Source of the DNA: Desulfurivibrio dismutans
GTDB taxonomy: Bacteria > Desulfobacterota > Desulfobulbia > Desulfobulbales > Desulfurivibrionaceae
Assembly: GCF_029210385.1 (NCBI RefSeq)
Contig: NZ_JARGDQ010000001.1
Span: 372,001-436,000 of the forward strand
Length of the DNA stretch: 64,000 nt
Reading direction: 5' to 3'
The notes beneath the pieces were generated by a model. It searched no databases and had not been told where the DNA came from. It worked only from the letters and a program-made list of their open reading frames with translations. Shown piece by piece: positions 54,391-61,923 of the stretch. The stretch's first letter is position 1; the number at the start of each line of letters is the position of its first letter. The position numbers and the translations under genes were made by a program.

Positions 54391-55130
54391 CTGTTCAAAA
54401 TCCAATTAGATGCCGTTGGGACATGCCGCCGTATATCCTGGCCATCTCCTACTTTCTTTATTGGTTTGGAATGGGTGGCATTGCCATAGTGTCGGTGGGA
54501 GAATTTCTTAAACACTTTTTCTTTTTTCCTGTTCACGCACCAAATGGACCATTTCATGAAGCCGTTCTTGTGATAGCTTTTTCTTTAGCTTTCATATTGT
54601 TCTGGCGCCTACCTTTATGTCTGAAGCCAGATATTAAGCGAGTAGTGATGGCCATGGGAGGTACCTTTCTTGCCGAAAAGCGGCTCGCCAAGGGACTGGT
54701 CGGGAAGGTTGGGTATGAAATTCGTTTCGATAGGCCATTCTTCGACTATTGGCCTCACCCACGGGGAGTTGATGTGCAAATAGGTGGATATAATCCCAAA
54801 TACATGCGAAGGCTGTCCGAGATCAGATTGCGGGTCGACCTCGAAAAGCCCCTGTCCCGTCGTGTGCGACTCTGTCCGGGGAATTCCGAAAACGAGATTA
54901 TCGATGATACCCTCGCGGTAACCGGCCAATGGCGGCATGCTTTCGAGGAATCTTTTGGCAATGAGCCGGGCGACTGGGAGTTAGAACTGGAGCAAAACCG
55001 CCTTTCGGCCCTGATCAGAAGTGGCACCTGGGAGGGGACCACCTTTGCGGGCAAGGTACGCAAGGGAATTGAGTTAATGCACCAGATGGCTGACGATTTG
55101 GCTTCCATAGGACACCTGGAGACCAATTAG
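54366..55130 (+). CDS. Two-TM partner protein, candidate immunity protein 2
   Basis: 254 residues from ATG 54366 (TTG 54351 and ATG 54423 are alternatives), overlapping the orphan tip by 25 bases. Two TM helices (about 22-46 and 65-82) and a soluble domain of about 170 residues. Same layout and distant similarity to the protein at 52291-53163. It likely neutralises tip 2. No known family recognised. Confidence 0.68.
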   Translation: MATAKYWLTVQNPIRCRWDMPPYILAISYFLYWFGMGGIAIVSVGEFLKHFFFFPVHAPNGPFHEAVLVIAFSLAFILFWRLPLCLKPDIKRVVMAMGGTFLAEKRLAKGLVGKVGYEIRFDRPFFDYWPHPRGVDVQIGGYNPKYMRRLSEIRLRVDLEKPLSRRVRLCPGNSENEIIDDTLAVTGQWRHAFEESFGNEPGDWELELEQNRLSALIRSGTWEGTTFAGKVRKGIELMHQMADDLASIGHLETN

Positions 55131-55180
55131 CAAGGTCCACCCATGTGCGAATGAAGCAGAGCTGGGCACCGGGACCATAC

Positions 55181-55609
55181 CTTGGGCCCAACTCAACAAC
55201 CGCAAGGTGACGCTTTCCTTCCGGCCGGCCACCGATGCGGATGAAGAGGCGTTGCTGGCGCTGCTGCCCGAGGGCGAGATCACCGATCTCAGCCAGTTGC
55301 CCACCAGCATTCCGGCCTACCTGATCCAGGTCATCCCGGAGCTAAGCGTGGAGGGCGAGACGGTGCTGACCGGCAGCCCCATGGGCCTGGGCGAGGAACT
55401 GGACTTTTTCTACCGTATCAGCGAACCGGGCTATGGCAGCCGCCATTATCCCCATAAGGTGGTGGCGGGCTTTTATCTTGCGGTGGCGGTGATCGGCGGC
55501 AGTGTGGCGGGGTAGCTTACGGGAAGAGGTCAAGACAAGGATCGAGCAGACCCGGGACCTGCTGCAGGCCGCAGACAAGGCACTGCTTGATGGTCTTACC
55601 AGCGAGAGG
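55181..55609 (+). pseudogene. Decayed upstream part of the toxin conserved region
   Basis: Matches bases 50769 to about 51198 of the full-length gene at an offset of 4412, nearly identical for the first 330 bases (LPEGEITDLSQLPTSIPAYL). A small deletion near 55510 (GTGGCGGGGTAG against GTGGCGGTGGGTAG) creates a stop, and the match then fades. It is the start of another module with no tip left. The protein region continues into neighbouring amrS on the opposite strand. Confidence 0.85.
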
Positions 55610-55654
55610 AAGCTTCCCTGTCCTGGATAACCGAATCCTCCTCTTGATGTGCAA

Positions 55655-56668
55655 TTATTTCCATACCCCTTCGATTTTCTCGCCGCAGGCGGGGCAGGTG
55701 TCGGCGGCCAGGAGGTTGTCGTCGATACGGAAGCCGTGTCGTTTGATCAGCAACGTTCCACAGGCCGGGCAGTAAGTGTTTTCGCCGCCGCTGCCGGGGA
55801 TGTTGCCTTCATAGACAAAGCGCAATCCGGTTGCAAGGCCGATTTCCCGGGCCCTCTCCAGGCTGGCGGTGGGGGTCGGCGGCCGGTCCAGCATCTCGTG
55901 GGTGGGGTAGAAGGCGGTGACGTGCCAGGGGATGCCGGGGTCGGTCTCCTTGATGAACCGGGCGATATTTTGCAGCTCTTGGTCGCTGTCGTTAAGGCCG
56001 GGGATGAGCAGGGTGGTCAGCTCCACCCAGACCCCCAGCTGGTGCAGCCGGCGGATGTTGTCCAGCACCGGCTGCAGTCGGGCCTGGCAGACCTGGCGGT
56101 AAAACTGATCGCTGTAGGCCTTCAGGTCGATGTTGATTCCATCCAGCACCCCGGCCAGCTGCCGGCTGACCTCTTTGGTCATGTAACCGTTGCTGACAAA
56201 GACGTTTTTGATGCCCCGCTTTTGGGCCAGCACGGCGCAATCGTAGGCGAATTCATAGAAGATGGTGGGCTCCACGTAGGTGTAGCTGATGCTTTGGCAA
56301 CCGCCGGCCGCCGCCGCCGCCACCACTTCGGCCGCCGTCCGCTCCTGTCCGGCGATTTCGCCCCGGTGCAGGTGGGGGTACTGGGAGATATGGTAGTTCT
56401 GGCAATGCTGGCAGCGGAAATTGCAGCCTACGGTGGAGATGGAGTAGGAGCGGCTGCCCGGCAAAAAATGAAAGAGCGGCTTTTTTTCGATGGGGTCGAA
56501 ATTCTCCGCCACCAGCCGCCCGTAAACCAGGCTGTAGAGCTTGCCCGCCCGGTTTTCCCGCACCCCGCACAAGCCCCGCCGACCATCTTTAATCCGACAG
56601 TGGTGGCTGCACAACCCGCAGACCACGGTGGCGCCCTTTTCCACCTGGTAAAACATCGCTTCCCGCAT
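55655..56668 (-). CDS. amrS: AmmeMemoRadiSam-type radical SAM enzyme (PflA-like)
   Basis: 337 residues from the ATG at 56668, which has GGAGAG upstream; an in-frame extension of 23 residues is less likely. N-terminal Cys motifs CGLCSHHCRI and GLCGVREN, then the radical SAM cluster motif CNFRCQHC, YTYVEPTIFYEF, and a C-terminal zinc-ribbon-like tail (CPACGTLLI; CPACGEKIE). It belongs to the family encoded with AmrA and AmrB (AMMECR1 and Memo) in many anaerobes; neither partner is in this window. The substrate is unknown. Confidence 0.9.
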   Translation of the reverse strand: MREAMFYQVEKGATVVCGLCSHHCRIKDGRRGLCGVRENRAGKLYSLVYGRLVAENFDPIEKKPLFHFLPGSRSYSISTVGCNFRCQHCQNYHISQYPHLHRGEIAGQERTAAEVVAAAAAGGCQSISYTYVEPTIFYEFAYDCAVLAQKRGIKNVFVSNGYMTKEVSRQLAGVLDGINIDLKAYSDQFYRQVCQARLQPVLDNIRRLHQLGVWVELTTLLIPGLNDSDQELQNIARFIKETDPGIPWHVTAFYPTHEMLDRPPTPTASLERAREIGLATGLRFVYEGNIPGSGGENTYCPACGTLLIKRHGFRIDDNLLAADTCPACGEKIEGVWK

Positions 56669-56788
56669 GGCGTGTCTCTCCGTTATCTGTTTTGCTGAAC
56701 GCCTTTTATTACAGCACAGGGCAGAGATGGTTGTCAAATAACGCTTGCCTGCCGAGTCCTACGATGACCCCCAGCGCGTAGGCCTGCT

Positions 56789-57664
56789 TTACTTGCTGAT
56801 CAGCCCGCGCAGGACTTTGAGGTTTTCGATGTCTTCGGTCAGGTCCGGGCCTTTGTCGGTTTCCAGCACCATGGGGTGGTTTTTGAAGCGGGGGTCGTTC
56901 ATCAGCAGGCGGAAGCCTTCCAGGCCGATCTCGCCCTGGCCGATATGGGTGTGGCGGTCCACCCGGCTGCCCAGAGGTTTGGTGGCGTCATTCAGGTGGA
57001 AGAAATGCAGGCGCTTAAAGCCGATGATTTGGTCCAAGGTGCTGAAGGTCTGGTCGTAGGCCTCGGGGGTGCGCAGGTCGTAGCCGGCGGCGAAGGCGTG
57101 GCAGGTGTCGAAGCAGATGCCGAAGCGCTCCGGGTGCTTGGAGGCTTCGATGATGACCGCCAGTTCCTCGAAGCGGTGGCCCAGGTTGGTGCCCTGGCCG
57201 GCGGTGTTTTCAAGTAGAATGGTCACCCGGTTGTCGTCGCCGGCCTGCGCTAAAGCGGTGTCCAGATTTCGGCTGCAGCGTTTCAGCCCCGCTTCGGTGC
57301 CCTGGCCCAGGTGGGAGCCGGGGTGCATGATCAGCCATGGGATCTGCAGGGTTTGGCAGCGGACCAGTTCCTCGGTGAGGGCCTGGATGGAACGCTGTTC
57401 GGTCTCCGGCTTGTTGCCGGCCAGGTTGATCAGGTAAGAGTCATGGGCGGCCACCGGCATTTTTGTGCCGCCGCCGGCGGTGGGGCCGATTTCCCGCCAG
57501 GCCCGCAGGAAGGTTTCCGCCTCTTCGGGGCTCACCGGGGCGGCGCGCCACTGGCGCTGGTTGCGGGTGAAGATCTGCAGGGCCTCGCCCCCCACCTGGC
57601 GGATATGCTCAAAGGCATGGTGCAAACCGCCGGCCACCGACATGTGCGCTCCCAACAGGGGCAT
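56789..57664 (-). CDS. nfo: Endonuclease IV
   Basis: 291 residues, MPLLGAHMSVAGGLHHAFEH, the normal Nfo length and TIM-barrel pattern. Zinc-site motifs: LIMHPGSHLGQG, LLENTAGQG, FGICFDTCHAFAAGYD, HLNDATKPLGSRVDRHTHIG and LETDKGPD. It cleaves DNA at abasic sites and at oxidised 3' ends, a fitting partner for the oxidative-stress genes elsewhere in the window. AAGGAG precedes the start. Confidence 0.97.
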   Translation of the reverse strand: MPLLGAHMSVAGGLHHAFEHIRQVGGEALQIFTRNQRQWRAAPVSPEEAETFLRAWREIGPTAGGGTKMPVAAHDSYLINLAGNKPETEQRSIQALTEELVRCQTLQIPWLIMHPGSHLGQGTEAGLKRCSRNLDTALAQAGDDNRVTILLENTAGQGTNLGHRFEELAVIIEASKHPERFGICFDTCHAFAAGYDLRTPEAYDQTFSTLDQIIGFKRLHFFHLNDATKPLGSRVDRHTHIGQGEIGLEGFRLLMNDPRFKNHPMVLETDKGPDLTEDIENLKVLRGLISK

Positions 57665-57678
57665 GTTGTTCTCCTTGG

Positions 57679-57783
57679 TAACTGTCCAGCAGCAACCCCG
57701 AAAGCGGCGATCGGCCCGGCTTGCGTACCTGATGTACGCGGCGCCGGTCCGCTTGCCGCAACCTGGGCACTGCTGAACAGTTA
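57679..57783. repeat. Palindromic intergenic element, copy 1
   Basis: 105 bases bounded by inverted ends TAACTGTcCAGCAG and CTGCTGaACAGTTA. The centre has GTACCTGATGTACGCGGCGCC. The centre is the reverse complement of that in copy 2. No open frame of note. Confidence 0.75.
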
Positions 57784-57831
57784 CGCGTTTGCTTTAAATT
57801 TTCATGTGAAACCAATTACCGGGTTTGTCCC

Positions 57832-57939
57832 GTAAACGTTCAGCAGTGCCGCAGGTGCGGGCAAGCAGCCAGGCGCCGCGTACCCTCTGTACGCAAGTCT
57901 GGCTGATCGCCCGCAGATGCGGTGCTGCTGGACGTTTAC
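57832..57939. repeat. Palindromic intergenic element, copy 2
   Basis: 108 bases with inverted ends GTAAACGTTCAGCAG and CTGCTGGACGTTTAC and inner pairs GCAGGTGCGGGC/GCCCGCAGATGC. Its last bases supply the TAA stop of sbcC (57936-57938). Confidence 0.8.
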
Positions 57940-60900
57940 TTAAGGGTGATGCCCGGGCCGCTCAAGTGACTGCGGCCGCCGGTTTGCGGTACTACCCGGA
58001 TGCGGGTGGCGATCCGTTCCTTCAGGGCCGGCACATGCGAGATGATGCCGATCAGCTTGCCGTCCTGCTGCAGCCCGGCCAGGGTTTCCAGGGCGGTGTC
58101 CAGGGCCTCGTCGTCCAGGGTACCGAATCCTTCGTCCAAAAACAAGGAATCCACCCGCACGTTGCGGCTGGCCAGGCGGGACAGTCCCAGGGCCAGGGCC
58201 AGGCTGACCAGGAAGGCCTCACCGCCGGAGAGGTTCTTAGTGGTGCGGATCTCGCCGGCCTGGTAGTTGTCCACCACGTTGAGTTCAAGGGGGCGGAGGG
58301 GATCGCGCAGCAGCAGGTAGCGGTCGGTCATCCGCCGCAGTTGGCGGTTGGCCTGGTTGACCATCATTTCAAAGGTCAGCCCCTGGGCAAAGTTGCGGAA
58401 CTTCTTGCCGTCGCTAGCGCCGATCAGTTCATGGAGCAGGTCCCAGCGGGCGCATTCCCGCCGCTGGGCGTCCAGTAAGCGGGCCTGGTTTTCCTGCTGT
58501 TGCCGCAGTTGCCGGTTGTCTTCCAATTTTTGCTTGACCGCCCCGATTTGCTCCTGCACCGCTCGGCGCTGCTCTTCCCGAGTGGTCAGTTGCTGTTGCA
58601 ACTCCTCCTTGCCGGTGGTGGTGAGTTGCTGCTCCTGCAGTTCCTGAAGTTGGCGGGTTTTGTCCCGGCGGGTGGCGGTAAGTGCCGCTTCCTGGTCGGC
58701 CAGTTGCTGGGCCTGGCGCTGCAGCCCGCGGCGCTGGTCTTCCGGCAGGCAGGCGGCGAGATATTCCTTTTCGGTGGTAAATTCGGCGGCGGCCAGGCGT
58801 TTTTTGAATTCTTCCTCGGCTTGGGCCAGGGGTTGGGCCCGCCCGGCCAAGGCCTGTTCCAGTTCCTGGCGGCGGTTATGCAGCTTTTCCCGGGCCTGTT
58901 GAGCTTCGGTCATGGCCTGGCGGGCTTGCTCCACCAGTTTTTCGGCCGCTTCCAGGGCGGTGGTCAGGCGCTGTTCTTCTTGCTCCGGGTCCTGGTCGCC
59001 CAGCAGGTCTTGCCGCTTTTTAAGCAACTGTTGCCGCTGCTGCTGCAGTTGCTCCTGGTTGGCCTGCTGTTGTTGCAGTTCGGTGGCGGTCTGACGATGC
59101 TGTTCCTCCAGGTGTTCGCCGCGCAGTTGCAGGTTGGCCAGTTGCTGTTCAAGCTCGTTTTTTTCCTGTTGCCGGGCCTGCCAGCGGTCCCGCCGCTGGG
59201 TCAGCTGCTGCCGGGCCTGGTCGCGGGTGGCGGGGGTCAGCTCCTTGATGCCGTAGGGTGCGATGCGGGCCAGCAGCTCGTCGCGCTGCTGCTGCAGGCG
59301 GGTTTCCAGGCCGCTTAGCTCCTCTTGTAAACGTTTTACCGTTTGTTCGGCGTTGTCCCGCTGGTGTTGGGCGCTTTGGCTGTCCCGCTCCCGCCGGTTC
59401 AGCTCCTCGCGCTGGGCGGCCTGGGCTTCGCGCTCTTGCTGCAGCTCCTTTTCCAGTTTTTCGGCGCTGGCCACCAGTTTGGCCACTTGCTCACAGGCGG
59501 CGGTGGCTTCCGGGTCCGGGTCCGGAATGTCGCCACCGGCGAAGGGGTGGTCGCGGGAGCCGCAGAGAGGGCAGGGCTGCTGGGGGCGCAATTGCTGCCG
59601 GGTCTGCTCCAGGGAATGGGTGGCTTCCAGGAATCTCTCCCGCCGGATGGCGGCTTCTCGTCTGGTCAACAGCTCCTGGCGCCAGGCGGCCAGTTCCTTG
59701 CCGGCCAGCAGTTGTTGCAGTTTTTCCCCTTTGCGCTCCAACTCCCCGGCGGCCTGCGCCAAGCCCTGGCGGGCTTTTTTTGCCTGCTGCTCCTGTTGCT
59801 GCCAGGTCTGCTCCGCCGTCTGCCGCTGCTTTTGGGCCGTGGCCAGTTGACGCTGCCGCTCCTGCAGTTGGCCGCCAAGCTCGGCAAAACCGTTGAACCG
59901 TTCCTCGATGGCGGCCAGGTGTTCCACCAGCTGTTGGTCCGCCGCCGTGGCCGCCAGTTCCTGGTTGAGTTTTTGCCGCTGGTCTTCGGCTGTTTGCCGC
60001 GCCTGGCCAGTCTTTTGTCGGGCGGCGTCCAGTTCGGCCAGCCGGCTTTGCAACTGCTTGATGCTCGTGGCCGTGGCCTGTCGGGGCTTTTCCTGTTCCC
60101 GCAGTTGCAGGTCCAACTCCCGCGCCTGACGCAGCCGGGGTTGGGCCTCTTGCCAGCGGTTTTTCTGCTCCCGACGCTTTTGTTCCGCCTGTTCCAAGGC
60201 CTTTTGTGCCTGTTGGCAGTTGGCTTCCAGAGCGGGCAGGGCCTGGCGGCAGCCGGCCAGGTTGTCCTGGTCGGTTTGCCGGGCCTGGCGCATGGCGGCC
60301 AGTGAGGCGTGGGCGCCGGCCAGTTCCAGGGCCCGGTTGGCGTGCTCCAGTTTGGTTAATTGGGGGGCGAAGGCCTGCCGGCGCTGCTGCAACTCTTCCT
60401 GCCGGCGGGCGTTTTGGGCCAACTCCTGCTCCAGACGGGTCAGGTTATCCAGCCAACCCACGGCCCGGTTGAGCTCGCCGAGCTGGGCGGTCAGCTCCTT
60501 TTCCCGTTTAAGCCCGGCGGCCAGTTCCTGCTGCAACTGCTCTTCCTCTTCCGGGGCCAGCAGCCGGATGCCGGCCAGTTGGGCCTCCAGGGCTTCCAGT
60601 TGCCGGTGTTCGGTGCCACGGCGCTGATGGACCTTGATCGAGATCAGGCTGTAGATGCCGGTGCCGGTGATCTGCTCTAAAATCGGCGCCCGTTCGTCGG
60701 GGTCCGCCTGCAGGAAGGCGGCAAACCCGCCTTGGGCCAGCAGCATGGAGCGAGTGAAGCGGTCGAAATCCATGCCGGTGACGGTTTCGATCTGCTCGGC
60801 CACTCCCCGCTGCTTGCTTTCAAAGATTCGGCCACTGTCGGCGTCGGCGATTTCATGTTTGGGGGCCTGCAGCTTGCCGTCGGGCCGGCGTCGGGCCCGG

Positions 60901-61196
60901 TGCTGACTCCAGTGGCAGCGAAAGCGGCCGGCGGCGGTGGTAAAGCTCGCTTCGGCAAAACACTCGCCGGTCTGCCGGCTCATGATCTCGTTGCTGGCCA
61001 TGGTAATCTTGCCCAGCCGCGGCGTGCAGCCGTACAGAGCCAGGCACAGCGCGTCGAGAATGGTGCTCTTGCCGGCCCCGGTGGGCCCGGTAATGGCAAA
61101 GATTCCACTGGAGGCATAGTCGGGATGGGTCAGGTCGATCTCCCATTGGCCCGCCAGCGAATTAAGGTTTTTGAACCGCAGTTGCTGAATTTGCAT
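57936..61196 (-). CDS. sbcC: Exonuclease subunit SbcC (Rad50-like ATPase)
   Basis: 1086 residues. N-terminal ATPase half with Walker A GPTGAGKST (37-45) and Q-loop area LLAQGGFAAFLQADPDERA; two long Gln/Glu-rich coiled coils; zinc hook CPLC (about residue 540); C-terminal half with signature LSGGEAFLVSLALALGLS and Walker B DSLFLDEGFGTLDD. With SbcD it cuts hairpins and blocked DNA ends. Its C-terminal codons run into a palindromic repeat that gives the stop. Unlike the usual arrangement, sbcD is not adjacent but 727 bases upstream. Confidence 0.96.
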   Translation of the reverse strand: MQIQQLRFKNLNSLAGQWEIDLTHPDYASSGIFAITGPTGAGKSTILDALCLALYGCTPRLGKITMASNEIMSRQTGECFAEASFTTAAGRFRCHWSQHRARRRPDGKLQAPKHEIADADSGRIFESKQRGVAEQIETVTGMDFDRFTRSMLLAQGGFAAFLQADPDERAPILEQITGTGIYSLISIKVHQRRGTEHRQLEALEAQLAGIRLLAPEEEEQLQQELAAGLKREKELTAQLGELNRAVGWLDNLTRLEQELAQNARRQEELQQRRQAFAPQLTKLEHANRALELAGAHASLAAMRQARQTDQDNLAGCRQALPALEANCQQAQKALEQAEQKRREQKNRWQEAQPRLRQARELDLQLREQEKPRQATATSIKQLQSRLAELDAARQKTGQARQTAEDQRQKLNQELAATAADQQLVEHLAAIEERFNGFAELGGQLQERQRQLATAQKQRQTAEQTWQQQEQQAKKARQGLAQAAGELERKGEKLQQLLAGKELAAWRQELLTRREAAIRRERFLEATHSLEQTRQQLRPQQPCPLCGSRDHPFAGGDIPDPDPEATAACEQVAKLVASAEKLEKELQQEREAQAAQREELNRRERDSQSAQHQRDNAEQTVKRLQEELSGLETRLQQQRDELLARIAPYGIKELTPATRDQARQQLTQRRDRWQARQQEKNELEQQLANLQLRGEHLEEQHRQTATELQQQQANQEQLQQQRQQLLKKRQDLLGDQDPEQEEQRLTTALEAAEKLVEQARQAMTEAQQAREKLHNRRQELEQALAGRAQPLAQAEEEFKKRLAAAEFTTEKEYLAACLPEDQRRGLQRQAQQLADQEAALTATRRDKTRQLQELQEQQLTTTGKEELQQQLTTREEQRRAVQEQIGAVKQKLEDNRQLRQQQENQARLLDAQRRECARWDLLHELIGASDGKKFRNFAQGLTFEMMVNQANRQLRRMTDRYLLLRDPLRPLELNVVDNYQAGEIRTTKNLSGGEAFLVSLALALGLSRLASRNVRVDSLFLDEGFGTLDDEALDTALETLAGLQQDGKLIGIISHVPALKERIATRIRVVPQTGGRSHLSGPGITLK

Positions 61197-61238
61197 GTCT
61201 TGCCGTCTGCTTTTTCATCTTGCTTGTGCGGCGCTCAC

Positions 61239-61431
61239 GTAAACGAATAGCCGCACCCCACCTTGTCGGCGGCTGGCGCCCGACTGGTCAAGCTCCGATA
61301 CTCTTTGCTGCCAAGTACCGTCGCTAAACATGCGGGGTTGGCAAGCTTTATCCCGCGCGGGCGATCAGCCAAGCTTACGACGGGTACGCGGCGCTTGCTT
61401 GGCCGAATCTGGGGCACTGCTGAACGTTTAC
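61239..61431. repeat. Palindromic intergenic element, copy 3 (longer)
   Basis: Starts GTAAACGAATAGC and ends GGGCACTGCTGAACGTTTAC, the same ends as copy 2. Shares the runs GCGGGCGATCAGCCA and GGTACGCGGCGC with it. About 85 bases longer than copy 2, so either copy 3 has an insertion or the others are deletion forms. Confidence 0.7.
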
Positions 61432-61484
61432 AGCCCGTTAAATTAGCAGGTTAGTACCCCTGGAGAACGGTTACGCATCCATAG

Positions 61485-61629
61485 CAGCCCGTTGAAAAAC
61501 GGGCTGGTAGCGGCCCATGGATGGGCCGCCGAATTCAGTGGCACTGAAAGTGGCAATGAATTCGTGAGGTTGGCCAAAGCCATCTTTGGCCAACCGTTAG
61601 TTGAAAAAGCCAGGGATGGCTTTTTCAAC
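61485..61629. repeat. Array of five consecutive hairpins
   Basis: Five separate perfect or near-perfect hairpins stand side by side with gaps of one to five bases: CAGCCCGTT/AACGGGCTG (61485-61506), GCGGCCCAT/ATGGGCCGC (61510-61529), GAATTCA/TGAATTC (61531-61563), GGTTGGCCAAA/TTTGGCCAACC (61568-61595) and GTTGAAAAAGCCA/TGGCTTTTTCAAC (61600-61629). The first shares 21 identical bases with the icd 3' region (31117-31137). No CRISPR-like direct repeats. Confidence 0.85.
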
Positions 61630-61690
61630 GGACTGATAGTACCCAAAAATGCCCTGGCAGGCCATGAATTCGTGATAGATGTGATTGCCA

Positions 61691-61916
61691 ATGACGGTGG
61701 AGGCCGGTCGGGAAGGGATCCTGCGAGGCTTCAAGGAGGCGGAAAAGATTTGGGGCGGCCAAGCTGTCCGAGATTTCTTACCAGACCATCGAAAAGGCCC
61801 TGGCAGACATTGACGAACGCGTCCCGAAGTTGGGTGATTCAGTAATCGACCGGGGGCTTGAGAAAACCAGGCAGGCTGCCCGTCTCAAGGCGGAAGCGAT
61901 TTGTCGGCCGATTTAA
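61691..61916 (+). pseudogene. Possible remnant of a small helical protein gene
   Basis: ATG 61691 opens MTVEAGREGILRGFKEAEKI; a shifted frame from about 61758 continues KLSEISYQTIEKALADIDER and ends at TAA 61914-61916 with an amphipathic helical run. The two frames together look like one gene with a frameshift. No family recognised and no ribosome site. It could also be chance coding in GC-rich DNA. Confidence 0.3.
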
Positions 61917-61923
61917 ACGGTGT

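Noticed and set aside
58500-59318. Leu/Gly-rich plus-strand open frame inside sbcC, resembling a membrane protein
   Set aside because: Hydrophobicity arises from antisense reading of the CAG/GAG-rich coiled coil of sbcC.
61485-61629. CRISPR array
   Set aside because: The hairpins differ in sequence and have no direct repeats or unique spacers of constant length.
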